Assembly: GCA_963169325.1 (NCBI GenBank)
Contig: CAUJEY010000151.1
Location: forward strand, 1-64,000
Origin: Bacteroidota bacterium
GTDB lineage: Bacteria > Bacteroidota > Bacteroidia > Chitinophagales > Saprospiraceae
Length of the DNA: 64,000 nucleotides
Reading direction: 5' to 3'
The notes under the pieces: model-generated
The model's database searches: none
Told to the model about the DNA's origin: nothing
What the model saw: only the letters and a program-made list of their open reading frames with translations
Made by a program: the position numbers and the translations under genes
Part shown: one piece after another, positions 51,311 to 59,663 of the stretch
Position numbering within the stretch: position 1 is the first letter of the stretch
Layout: each line of letters starts with the position of its first letter

Positions 51311-52233
51311 AACTAAACTATTATACTCTTTGGATTGAAAATGATCCAGAATGGCTAGACTCTACTATTGAGTACGTGGCTGATATTGTTAAGGGACATG
51401 GGTTTATAATGCACGACGAGAGATGTTTTTCTGCTTCAGAATTTTATCAAAAATTAGAGAATAACTCTCGTATTCTAAATAAGTTTGATTTAATTTTAAC
51501 TGATTTTGATTTAGGCTTGGGCGATCGAGGCAATGTACTGATTGACTTAATCAGAAGTAATGATGTCAATGTTTTCACTGATATTATTTTCTACGGTCAA
51601 GACCAACAGGCAATAAATAGTGTTTTAAATGAACATTTTATTGAAGGAGTCTATAAATCTCCAAGAGAAATAGGAATGTTTGGTCAAAAATTTGAAAAAG
51701 TTTTTGAATCGACAATTAAAAAAGTTCAAGATATTAGCATGATGAGAGGCCTAGTTATTTCTGAAACAAGTGAGATGGCCCTTCGCATGTTGAAGATTAT
51801 TAAGGCATATTTGTCAAAAATTGATTCAAACTCTGCAAGTCAAATTCGTAGTTATATTTTTAATGAGATTATACATGAAAATATAAAAAGCACAAATAAA
51901 ATGGCTGATAAATTTGAGCAAATGGACACTGAAACATTGTTAGACAATCGATTTTTCGACGACAGTAAAAAACTTAGAATATTAAATAAAATTTACACAA
52001 CCCATAAGATCGCAGATTTTAAATTTTATGAAGATTACTTAGCTGATATAATAGATACAAGAAATGAACTTGGCCATTGTGAGGAAATTGAAAAAGATGG
52101 TGAAATAATTTTATCAACACATAAAGGCGACAAAATCTTTAACCATGACGCCTGTGTCACGATTCGAAATAAAATAATAGATCATCACTACAGACTTGAT
52201 ATTATTGAAAATTTCATTTTATCCAAAATGTGA
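51307..52233 (+). CDS. Receiver-domain protein with HEPN-like C-terminal half
   Basis: Protein of 308 aa. The first ~135 residues look like a response-regulator receiver domain: acidic Glu11/Asp13, presumed phosphorylation site Asp66 in LILTDFDLG, and conserved Lys117 in GVYKSPREI. The usual Thr/Ser is replaced near Tyr96-Gly97. The rest (~140-308) is all-helical, with R252-NELG-H257. RN-x3-H within RX4-6H is the catalytic signature of HEPN ribonucleases. No DNA-binding domain is present. The start codon lies in the stop of the double-ATPase gene, so the products are made together. A phosphorylation-gated HEPN effector is an inference; the HEPN call rests on one motif and helix pattern. Confidence 0.75.
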   Translation: MKLNYYTLWIENDPEWLDSTIEYVADIVKGHGFIMHDERCFSASEFYQKLENNSRILNKFDLILTDFDLGLGDRGNVLIDLIRSNDVNVFTDIIFYGQDQQAINSVLNEHFIEGVYKSPREIGMFGQKFEKVFESTIKKVQDISMMRGLVISETSEMALRMLKIIKAYLSKIDSNSASQIRSYIFNEIIHENIKSTNKMADKFEQMDTETLLDNRFFDDSKKLRILNKIYTTHKIADFKFYEDYLADIIDTRNELGHCEEIEKDGEIILSTHKGDKIFNHDACVTIRNKIIDHHYRLDIIENFILSKM

Positions 52234-52396
52234 TAAAATACGAAATAATCATCTTTTCCAAACATGAATATGTAATACCTTTTGGCATACCAAGGGGTTT
52301 GAGATAATCAATTGGTTTATTGTTAGAAATAGACAAAAAGTGTTTTTGGGAGATATTTCAAGTTTGGATGGAAAATAAAATCAGATAAATAACATT
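52234..52396. other. A+T-rich right edge of the island
   Basis: No gene is visible. Composition shifts back to GC-rich at the hutU start. TACCTTTTG at 52276-52284 resembles a -7 element with one extra T. No direct repeat matching the left edge near 46756 was seen. Confidence 0.45.
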
Positions 52397-54472
52397 ATGT
52401 CCGCCCTTCCCACCTTCCAACACCACATACGCACCGGCATTCCCGCCACCCTCCCTGCTACCAAGCCCCTCGACCCCACGGTCAGCCACGCCCCGCGCCG
52501 GGTCGTGGAAGGCGTTTTGTCGGAGGAGGAAAAGATATTAGCCGTCCGCAATGCATTGCGCTACTTCCCCACGGAATGGCATGAAACGCTGGCCGCAGAG
52601 TTTGCCGGTGAGTTGGAGCGCTACGGGCGTATCTACATGCACCGTTTCCGGCCCGAATACGCCATGCACGCCCGGCCTGTTGCCGATTATCCGGCAAAAT
52701 GCAAGCAGGCCGCCGCCATCATGCTGATGATTCAGAACAACCTCGATCCCAAAGTGGCTAAACACCCGCATGAACTCATCACCTACGGCGGCAACGGGGC
52801 GGTGTTTCAGAACTGGGCGCAGTACCTGCTCACCATGCGCTACCTGTCGGAAATGACGGAGCACCAAACCCTCGTACTCTATTCCGGCCACCCGCTGGGG
52901 CTGTTTCCCAGCCACCCGGAAGCGCCGCGTGTGGTGGTGACCAACGGCATGATGATCCCCAATTATTCCAGAAAAGAAGATTGGAACCGGTTTAATGCCC
53001 TGGGCGTCACGCAGTACGGACAGATGACGGCCGGCTCGTTTATGTACATCGGTCCGCAGGGCATCGTGCATGGCACCACCATTACCCTGCTCAATGCCGG
53101 GCGAAAAATGGGCCTGGGCGAAACGGATTTGCGCGGACGGGTGTATGTCACCAGCGGACTGGGCGGCATGTCGGGAGCACAAGCCGGCGCCGCCGTGATC
53201 ACCGGTTGCGTGGGCGTGATCGCCGAAGTGGACGGCGACGCAGTGCAGCAGCGTATTATTGACGGTTATATCGAACAAAAAAATGTCTTTACCGACCTGG
53301 GCGACCTGATCGTCCGCATGGAGGAATGCCGCCGGAACCGGGAAGCCGTGGCGCTGATCTATCATGGCAATATCGTAGACCTGTGGGAGCGCTTCGCCAA
53401 AGACAACATCCACGTCGAGCTCGGCTCCGACCAAACCTCCTGCCACAATATCCACGATATGGGCTACTGCCCAGTGGGTTATACTTTTGAAGAAGCCAAA
53501 CAACTGCTGGTGACGAACAAACCGGAATTCATGGAAGCCGTGGCGAAGTCGCTGCGCCGCCATGCTGCCGCCGTTAATGTGATGGCGGAGCGCGGGATGT
53601 ATTTCTGGGACTACGGCAACGCTTTTCTGAAAGAAGCCGGCGACGTGGGCGCCGAGGTGTTCAAGCCTGGTTACGAACCCCTGGCACCCGGCGAAATCAG
53701 CGTGATGGAATCGCCCTACCGGTATTCTTCCTATGTAGAAGACATTATGGGCCCCCTGTGCTTCGACTATGGCTTCGGCCCGTTCCGCTGGGTTTGTTGC
53801 TCCGGAGATCTAGCCGATTTGCAAAAAACGGATGCCATCGCAGCCAAGGTGCTGGAGGAAATGCTACCCGAGGCGCCGGAAGATATCCGGGGGCAAATCA
53901 ATGATAACGTGCTGTGGATCAAGTCGGCACAGCATAACCTTCCGGTTGTCGGCTCATTTTCCCGGATTCTGTATGCCGACGCGGCAGGCCGGATGCGTAT
54001 TTCCAAAGCGTTCAACGACGCCATTGCCCGCGGCGAACTGGCCGGCCCGGTGGTGCTGGGCCGCGATCACCACGACGTATCGGGCACCGACTCGCCCTTC
54101 CGGGAAACAGCCAACATTTACGACGGCTCGCGGTACACGGCCGATATGGCGGTACACAACGTCATTGGCGACAGTTTCCGGGGGGCTACCTGGGTGAGCC
54201 TGCACAATGGCGGGGGCGTGGGCTGGGGCGAGGTGATCAACGGCGGCTTCGGTATGGTGCTCGACGGCTCCCCGGAGGCCGACCGGCGCCTGCACGCCAT
54301 GTTGTTCTGGGATGTAAACAACGGTATCGCGCGCCGCGCATGGGCCCGCAACCCGCATGCGCTCACCACCATCCGGCGCGCCATGGAGGCGTATCCCGAT
54401 TTGCAGGTGACGGTGCCGTATTTGGCGGAGGAAGATGTGGTGCGGAAGGCGATGGAGAAAATTGTTCGATAA
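52397..54472 (+). CDS. hutU: Urocanate hydratase
   Basis: Cytoplasmic enzyme of 691 aa that converts urocanate to imidazolonepropionate in histidine breakdown, using bound NAD as electrophile. Conserved features include LITYGGNGAVFQNWAQY, YSGHPLGLFPSHPEAPR, the glycine-rich TSGLGGMSGAQ, LGSDQTSCHN and GRDHHDVSGTDSPFRET. It is the longer (~670-aa) form found in Bacteroidota rather than the ~555-aa form. No hutH, hutI or hutG is next to it; the gene lies at the right edge of the island and its stop is inside a long palindrome. Confidence 0.96.
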   Translation: MSALPTFQHHIRTGIPATLPATKPLDPTVSHAPRRVVEGVLSEEEKILAVRNALRYFPTEWHETLAAEFAGELERYGRIYMHRFRPEYAMHARPVADYPAKCKQAAAIMLMIQNNLDPKVAKHPHELITYGGNGAVFQNWAQYLLTMRYLSEMTEHQTLVLYSGHPLGLFPSHPEAPRVVVTNGMMIPNYSRKEDWNRFNALGVTQYGQMTAGSFMYIGPQGIVHGTTITLLNAGRKMGLGETDLRGRVYVTSGLGGMSGAQAGAAVITGCVGVIAEVDGDAVQQRIIDGYIEQKNVFTDLGDLIVRMEECRRNREAVALIYHGNIVDLWERFAKDNIHVELGSDQTSCHNIHDMGYCPVGYTFEEAKQLLVTNKPEFMEAVAKSLRRHAAAVNVMAERGMYFWDYGNAFLKEAGDVGAEVFKPGYEPLAPGEISVMESPYRYSSYVEDIMGPLCFDYGFGPFRWVCCSGDLADLQKTDAIAAKVLEEMLPEAPEDIRGQINDNVLWIKSAQHNLPVVGSFSRILYADAAGRMRISKAFNDAIARGELAGPVVLGRDHHDVSGTDSPFRETANIYDGSRYTADMAVHNVIGDSFRGATWVSLHNGGGVGWGEVINGGFGMVLDGSPEADRRLHAMLFWDVNNGIARRAWARNPHALTTIRRAMEAYPDLQVTVPYLAEEDVVRKAMEKIVR

Positions 54473-54598
54473 AAAATCAGTGTAAATCCGCGTACAAAGT
54501 CCGTGTCATCCGTGTTCCCATCCTCCTACGAGGGCCGCTCGTGCAGGATGGGAACACGGATGACACGGACTTTGTACGCGGATTTACACGGATTTTTT
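54471..54598. terminator. Bidirectional terminator-like palindrome with 54-nt arms
   Basis: Arms 54471-54524 and 54545-54598 are complementary with one mismatch and a 20-nt loop. The ends are A-run and T-run, so RNA from either strand would give a stem followed by U residues. It overlaps the stop codons of both convergent genes. It is the longest palindrome in the window. Confidence 0.85.
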
Positions 54599-55488
54599 TA
54601 CTGTACAACAACTGCCAGTTTCCCGTCCGCACTGACCGCCAGGCGCGTAATGTTTCGCACTCCAAAACGTTTCAGGTCGGCGATTTCCTTCCATTCGGTT
54701 TGCCGGCGCGGGTTGTATTGGTATAATTTGCCGCCGCTGCCGGCCAGTAAGGTACCGTCGGCTAAAATGGCAAAATCTTCGCTGCCGGGCAGGGTTTTTA
54801 CCAGGATATCGGAAGTTTTGTTTTTCAGGTCGTAGGTTTTGATAAACCAGGTTTGTTCCGTGGCTTTTTGGATAAAAGCCAGCCGTCCGTCGGGCATTTT
54901 TTGAAGACATCGCCCTACGTTGAAGGCGATGCGCTGCATCTGCTGACGTCCCGTTCCGGCCAGCGCCAGGTAATGCGCGTTGTTGTTTTCACCCACCATA
55001 AACAAGGCCGCCAAGGTATCACTCAGCCAACAATGGTATCCTACGCCTGCAATATTGGGAAAAACGGGGCGTCCGTTGCTTGCGCGATCCAGCGGAAAAG
55101 CCCAAAGTCTTTGCGTGCCATCTTCTTCCACACGAACTGCTGAAAAGTATTTACCGCCCGGCATCAGGGTGGGTGAATATTCAGGCGTGGTGGTGGCGGT
55201 TACGCGGGTGGTGGTACGAAGAGCCGGGTTCAGGCAATAAATTTCCGTCTGGGTGGTATCGTCGGGGGTTTGTACGCTGAGGCAGAGGTCGTAGGGCGAA
55301 AAAAATTGTGGTTGGTTGTTGTAGCCACGCGGATTGAAGCCGGTGAGGAAACGGGGAGCGGTAGTTTGCCAGGTACTGTCGCTTTGTTTATTCAGGGAAA
55401 ACAACAACAGGTCGAAATGTTCGAGCTGCTGGGAGCGGAGGGCTGTTATACTGAACAGCAGGGCGGGCCAAATGATGTAGTTTCTCAT
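54598..55488 (-). CDS. Exported TolB-like beta-propeller protein
   Basis: Protein of 296 aa with a signal peptide (residues 1-19, ending ALRSQQ) and repeated beta-blades with WD40/PD40 style motifs (PEYSPTLMPGGKYFSAVR, RLWAFPLDR, LPGSEDFAILADGTLLAG, TRLAVSADGKLAVVVQ). It likely binds a protein or glycan in the periplasm or at the surface. No enzymatic motif. The gene is flanked by palindromes on both sides. Confidence 0.75.
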   Translation of the reverse strand: MRNYIIWPALLFSITALRSQQLEHFDLLLFSLNKQSDSTWQTTAPRFLTGFNPRGYNNQPQFFSPYDLCLSVQTPDDTTQTEIYCLNPALRTTTRVTATTTPEYSPTLMPGGKYFSAVRVEEDGTQRLWAFPLDRASNGRPVFPNIAGVGYHCWLSDTLAALFMVGENNNAHYLALAGTGRQQMQRIAFNVGRCLQKMPDGRLAFIQKATEQTWFIKTYDLKNKTSDILVKTLPGSEDFAILADGTLLAGSGGKLYQYNPRRQTEWKEIADLKRFGVRNITRLAVSADGKLAVVVQ

Positions 55489-55500
55489 ATACAGATGTTT

Positions 55501-55585
55501 TTGTGGGGCGAGTTTTTAATTCACCTGACCCGCGAGCGAGTTAAGAGGCCTCGTAGATCAGGCGAATTAAAAATTCGCCCCACAA
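55501..55585. repeat. Palindrome with 28-nt arms
   Basis: Arms 55501-55528 and 55558-55585 pair with two mismatches around a 29-nt loop. The unit GTGGGGCGA-TTTTTAATTC is characteristic. It lies between two genes read in the same direction. Confidence 0.85.
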
Positions 55586-55600
55586 CACAACACAGCAGTT

Positions 55601-56218
55601 TTATTTATAGTCCAGGATGTTGATTTGCTCCTGGCACAGTTCCAGGTCGCCGGGGTCGTTGGAAGCGATGACGAGCAGGCGGTTTCCGGCATACTGTTCC
55701 ACCAGGCGTTTGAACCAAGCCACTGCGTTCAGATCAAGGTTGGTGGTCGGCTCGTCGAGCAGTAACACGGGCGCATCTGTCAATATGGCTAACGCTAATT
55801 TAACCCGTTGTTTCATACCGGAGGAAAAAAAACGCAACTCTTTGTGCCGGGCGCGGGGCAATTCGAGCAGTTCGTGTAGAAAATCGGGCGATAAACCCGG
55901 GAGCAAGGGCTTCAGGCGGATGTGAAAACTAAGCGCTTCCTCCAGGGTAAACTCTTCGATTAACTCGATGTAGGGAGCGGCATAAGCCACCCGGCGGTAC
56001 ACGACATCCGGATCGAGCGTTTTATTATTTTCGTCAAATGAAACCCGCCCTTTCGACAGCGACAAGTGGCCGGACAATACCTTCATCAGCGTGGATTTTC
56101 CCGAGCCGTTCGGCCCCAGCAAGGCATAACGTTGCCCGCTGTGCAGGGTAAAATCGAGCCTTCGGAAAATCCACTCGAAGCGAAATCGTTTGCCGGCATC
56201 GGCGAGTTGTATGATCAA
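55601..56218 (-). CDS. ABC transporter ATP-binding protein (CcmA-like)
   Basis: Small ATPase of 205 aa with Walker A LLGPNGSGKSTLM, signature FFSSGMKQRVKLALAI, Walker B VLLLDEPTTNLD and a degenerate switch region (VIASNDPGDLE) in which Asn replaces the usual His. It resembles ATPases of ABC-2 exporters. No permease gene is adjacent; the lpxA gene upstream is separated by a repeat, so its transport partner lies elsewhere. Confidence 0.9.
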   Translation of the reverse strand: MIIQLADAGKRFRFEWIFRRLDFTLHSGQRYALLGPNGSGKSTLMKVLSGHLSLSKGRVSFDENNKTLDPDVVYRRVAYAAPYIELIEEFTLEEALSFHIRLKPLLPGLSPDFLHELLELPRARHKELRFFSSGMKQRVKLALAILTDAPVLLLDEPTTNLDLNAVAWFKRLVEQYAGNRLLVIASNDPGDLELCQEQINILDYK

Positions 56219-56223
56219 CTTTT

Positions 56224-56343
56224 AAAAGGTTAGAAGGTTACTGGTTAGAAGGTTACTGGTTAGAAGGTTACTGGTTTGAAAGTTGCCCGAACCAGTAACT
56301 TTCAAACCAGTAACCTTCTAACCAGTAACCTTCTAACCTTTTC
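56224..56343. repeat. GGTTAGAAGGTTACT tandem repeat folded as a palindrome
   Basis: Three 15-nt units plus a degenerate fourth run to ~56285 and are followed by the inverted units to 56343. It fills the gap between lpxA and the ABC gene, which are read in the same direction, and touches the lpxA stop codon. Confidence 0.9.
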
Positions 56344-57168
56344 TTAATCCAAAGCAGGTTCCGGCACACGCCCATTTGGTTGAAGCGAGCGAAAACCTTT
56401 CATCAGGCCGCGTTTACCCTCCCGAACAAAATCAATTATTTCATCGCGGTAAGGTGAGGGTTCGATTTCCGCTTCGATAGTGGCCAGGGCCTTTTTTACG
56501 GCGAGCCCCCGCACGAACAGTATCCGGTAAATATCTTCGATATGATGGATGGCGTCGCTGGAGAATTTGGCGCGGTGCAAACCGACCCGGTTTATGCCGG
56601 CATAAGAAAGTGGTTCGCGGGCGGCTACCACATAAGGGGGGACGTCTTTGCGCACTAAAGATCCGCCGCCGATCATCACGTGGCCGCCGATCCGGACGAA
56701 CTGATGTACGGCCACCATGCCGCCCAGCCGGGCGTAATTTCCTATTTCGATATGTCCGGCCAGGGTGACGTTGTTGGCCAGGATGCAACCTTTACCTACA
56801 AAACAATCGTGCGCCACATGCACGTAAGCCATGAGCAGGCAGCCATCCGCGATAGCGGTACGGCCGGCTTCCACCGTGCCCCGGTTAAGGGTGCAACACT
56901 CGCGGATAATGACATTATTGCCGATTTCCAGCGTTGTATTTTCGTTTTTATATTTCAGGTCCTGGGGAATAGCGCTCACTACGGCGCCGGGAAAGATTTG
57001 GCAGTTGTCGCCAATGCGGGCGCCGTTGAGGATGCTTACATTATTGCCTATCCGGCAATTGTCGCCGATAACCACATCTTCTTCTATGACCGTAAAGGGG
57101 CCGATCGTAACGCCCTGTCCAATTTTAGCATTGGGGTGAATAAATTGCAAGCCATTATCGTAGCTCAT
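56344..57168 (-). CDS. lpxA: Acyl-ACP:UDP-N-acetylglucosamine O-acyltransferase LpxA
   Basis: First enzyme of lipid A synthesis; it moves a 3-hydroxyacyl chain from ACP to UDP-GlcNAc. The 274-aa product starts MSYDNGLQFIHPNAKIGQG. Left-handed beta-helix hexapeptides follow (IGPFTVIEEDVVIGDNCRIG, IGDNCQIFPGAVV), with the catalytic His in VHVAHDCFVGKG. The C-terminal helical domain begins KFSSDAIHHIEDIYRI. An in-frame extension to 57345 is possible but runs through the lpxC stop and is rejected. It lies 91 nt after lpxC-fabZ, as in other Bacteroidota. Confidence 0.95.
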   Translation of the reverse strand: MSYDNGLQFIHPNAKIGQGVTIGPFTVIEEDVVIGDNCRIGNNVSILNGARIGDNCQIFPGAVVSAIPQDLKYKNENTTLEIGNNVIIRECCTLNRGTVEAGRTAIADGCLLMAYVHVAHDCFVGKGCILANNVTLAGHIEIGNYARLGGMVAVHQFVRIGGHVMIGGGSLVRKDVPPYVVAAREPLSYAGINRVGLHRAKFSSDAIHHIEDIYRILFVRGLAVKKALATIEAEIEPSPYRDEIIDFVREGKRGLMKGFRSLQPNGRVPEPALD

Positions 57169-57259
57169 GGAATAAGCTGGGTTTTGAAGGCAAAGGCGAG
57201 ACGTCGGGGGGGGGAAACACCATACCCGGTTCGTTTCACTTCTTCCGGTTAACAAAATC

Positions 57260-58672
57260 TCATGTCCCGTTTGAGTTGGTATCTTTGTTGCGGCGGACGA
57301 TCTGCGCTGTGAGTTCACCTTCCGATACAATTTTGTTGCCCACATACGCAGTTCCCTGCATGTGAACGATACCGCGCCGAATGGGCTCGAGAAGTTCCAT
57401 TTTAAGGATTAGGGTGTCGCCGGGGACGACCTTGGCTTTAAACTTGGCATTATCTATTTTCAGGAAATATGTATCCCAGTTGCCCGGATCATTAACGGTG
57501 TGCAGGGCCAGAATGCCGCCTGTTTGAGCCATTGCTTCGATTTGTAAAACACCGGGAAAAATCGGATTATCGGGAAAGTGGCCTTGAAAGAACGGCTCAT
57601 TCATGGTCACATTTTTGATCCCCACAACATGCGTTGCGCTCAATTCGACGATTTTGTCTACCAGCAAAAATGGAGAACGGTGCGGCAACATTTGGCATAT
57701 CTGCATCACATCGTAGACGGGTTCTTTCTCCGGTTCATATTTTGGGACACCCAGCAAACGCCGTTTTTCCGTCAGGTGCTTCTTCAGGATTTTGGCAAAT
57801 TCAATATTGGCCGTATGGCCGGGTTTGGTGGCTACGATTTTGCCCCGGATCGGTTTCCCGATCAACGACAAATCGCCGATGACATCCAGCAATTTATGCC
57901 GGGCAGGTTCATTTTGAAAGTGTAGTTTCACGGTATTCAGCACACCCTCGGAATCCACGTTAATCGACTGTTTACCCATTTTCCTGGCCAGTTCATCCAA
58001 CTCGCTCTGATCCATTTTACGGTCGGCGATCACGATGGCATTATCCAGATCGCCGCCCTTGATCAGCCCCATATCGAGTAATTTTTCCAGCTCGTGTATA
58101 AAAACGAAGGTCCGGCAGGGTGCAATTTCCGCAACATACTCCGACAGGTTGTGCAACGCAGCAAATTGCTGACCAAGCACTTTGGAGTTAAAATCGATCA
58201 TCACGGTGGCTTCAAAAGAGTCGGCCGGTAAGGCCAGCAGTTCGGTACCGGTAATTTCGTCTTTATAGGAAATCGGCTCGGTCACCACAAAAAACTCCCG
58301 GTCGACATCTTGTTCTTCCTGCCCGGACTTGAGCAAGGCTTGTACGAAGGGCATCGAGGTACCGTCCATAATGGGCATTTCCGGACCGTCGATTTCCATC
58401 AATACATTGTCGATATTCAGTCCTGTGAGCGCCGATAGCACGTGCTCCACGGTAGCCACCTGGGCATCGCCGCTACGCAGGGTAGTGCCCCGGTTGGTAG
58501 AGGCGACCAGTTTGACGTCGGCCGGCACGACCGGTTGGTCGGGCAAGTCGACCCGTTGAAAACGATGGCCGTGGTTGGCCGGCGCAGGTTTAAACGTCAG
58601 TGTTACGGATTTGCCCGTATGCAAGCCTACTCCCTTGACGGAGACTGGCTTTTTAATGGTGGATTGCTTCAT
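57260..58672 (-). CDS. lpxC/fabZ: Bifunctional LpxC deacetylase / FabZ dehydratase
   Basis: Fusion of 470 aa typical of Bacteroidota. LpxC (1-~305) deacetylates UDP-3-O-acyl-GlcNAc; its zinc ligands are His77 (VEHVLSALTG), His259 and Asp263 (RHKLLDVIGDL), with His286 (KPGHTAN) as catalytic base. FabZ (~320-470) dehydrates 3-hydroxyacyl-ACP; its active residues are His365 in FQGHFPDNP and Glu379 in VLQIEAMAQTGG. The fusion links lipid A commitment to fatty-acid elongation. A near-match to the -7 element (TACCTTTA, minus strand, ~58705) lies upstream. Confidence 0.97.
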   Translation of the reverse strand: MKQSTIKKPVSVKGVGLHTGKSVTLTFKPAPANHGHRFQRVDLPDQPVVPADVKLVASTNRGTTLRSGDAQVATVEHVLSALTGLNIDNVLMEIDGPEMPIMDGTSMPFVQALLKSGQEEQDVDREFFVVTEPISYKDEITGTELLALPADSFEATVMIDFNSKVLGQQFAALHNLSEYVAEIAPCRTFVFIHELEKLLDMGLIKGGDLDNAIVIADRKMDQSELDELARKMGKQSINVDSEGVLNTVKLHFQNEPARHKLLDVIGDLSLIGKPIRGKIVATKPGHTANIEFAKILKKHLTEKRRLLGVPKYEPEKEPVYDVMQICQMLPHRSPFLLVDKIVELSATHVVGIKNVTMNEPFFQGHFPDNPIFPGVLQIEAMAQTGGILALHTVNDPGNWDTYFLKIDNAKFKAKVVPGDTLILKMELLEPIRRGIVHMQGTAYVGNKIVSEGELTAQIVRRNKDTNSNGT

Positions 58673-58729
58673 GATCCGGTAAAAAGTGATTTCAAGGCGT
58701 AAAGGTACGCAGCCGCCGTTGGAAAAATA

Positions 58730-59629
58730 TTAAATCCTTTCCAGCAGGGCTTCAAAACCCTTTTTAAGCGGTGCACGAGCCGATAAATATTCAAACAACA
58801 TATACCCCGCCACAGCTACGATGCCGCCGGCCAGCACATCGATCACGTAATGATGCCGGGTGTACACAGCTGCAAACCATATACCCGCGACAAAAATAGT
58901 GAAGAGTACATTGAGCCATTTTTTTTGCAGCCGCCAACCATACAGCAGGCACAATACCGGATAGGCAGAATGCAGCGAAGGAATAGCCGCAAAAACATTG
59001 GCACTCTTCTTATACATTTCTGTAAACAGTTGGATGCCAAAAAACGCATCAAAGTTGAGCAAGCCGGCAGGGTTGCCCGGCGTACTGTTGCGGATTTCAA
59101 AACCATACTGCTCCACATACCAGGGCGGAGCGGCCGGATACAGGTAGTAAATAAAAAAGCCCAGCAGGTTGGTGAACAGAAACCCGTAGGAAAACCGGAC
59201 AAACAGGGGCTTGTCGTTTTGAAGAAGCCAAAAACCGAATATAAGCGGCACAGGCACCCAGTTCAGGTAAAACAAGCCCGATAGTACGTCGAGAAAAGCG
59301 GTGGTATGTTGCCTGAAATATTCGTTCAGGGTAACGCGTTGCCCGTCGGAAGCAGTCAGTCCGAACCAGTATTTCTCCAGGTAATACGGTTCTGCAATGT
59401 GTACCGGATTCACCATATAATTCGGCACGATACGCATGGAATCATAGATGATCCAATAGGCAATGAAGGCGCTGAAGGCCAGCACGAACCGTCTTGTTCC
59501 GGGATGGACTACATACATGCCCACCAGTGTCAGATACAAGCCGATATGTTCGGAGCGCAACCCGACTAAAAAATAAAACCAGGAAAAATATATCAATGAC
59601 CCCGCCCAAAAAACAACGCTTCGTTTCAT
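58730..59629 (-). CDS. PAP2-superfamily enzyme, AUR1/inositol-phosphoceramide-synthase-like
   Basis: Membrane protein of about 299 aa with six hydrophobic helices. Its PAP2 active-site motifs 2 and 3 are AIPSLHSAYPVLCLLYG and YTRHHYVIDVLAGG, both with the catalytic His; a classical KxxxxxxRP motif 1 is not clear, as in the AUR1-like branch that transfers inositol phosphate to ceramide. The neighbouring DUF4833 and CDP-alcohol phosphatidyltransferase genes fit a head-group pathway like the inositol-lipid cluster of Bacteroides. Upstream starts at 59683 and 59695 are possible; they would overlap the DUF4833 gene. Confidence 0.7.
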   Translation of the reverse strand: MKRSVVFWAGSLIYFSWFYFLVGLRSEHIGLYLTLVGMYVVHPGTRRFVLAFSAFIAYWIIYDSMRIVPNYMVNPVHIAEPYYLEKYWFGLTASDGQRVTLNEYFRQHTTAFLDVLSGLFYLNWVPVPLIFGFWLLQNDKPLFVRFSYGFLFTNLLGFFIYYLYPAAPPWYVEQYGFEIRNSTPGNPAGLLNFDAFFGIQLFTEMYKKSANVFAAIPSLHSAYPVLCLLYGWRLQKKWLNVLFTIFVAGIWFAAVYTRHHYVIDVLAGGIVAVAGYMLFEYLSARAPLKKGFEALLERI

Positions 59630-59663
59630 CAAATACTGCTTGGTAATCAATGTAAGATGTAGT

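Noticed and set aside
46762..52233. A restriction endonuclease for the methyltransferase
   Set aside because: No PD-(D/E)xK, HNH, GIY-YIG or PLD motif was found in the four genes or their gaps; the glycosylase carries repair-type active residues.
29710..52233. Pairing of the orphan regulator at 29710 with the kinase-like protein at 48854
   Set aside because: They are 18 kb apart, and the latter has its own overlapping receiver gene.
57169..57345. Extended N terminus of LpxA
   Set aside because: The extra 59 residues have no similarity to LpxA, overlap the end of lpxC-fabZ and precede the typical MSYDNGLQFIHP start.
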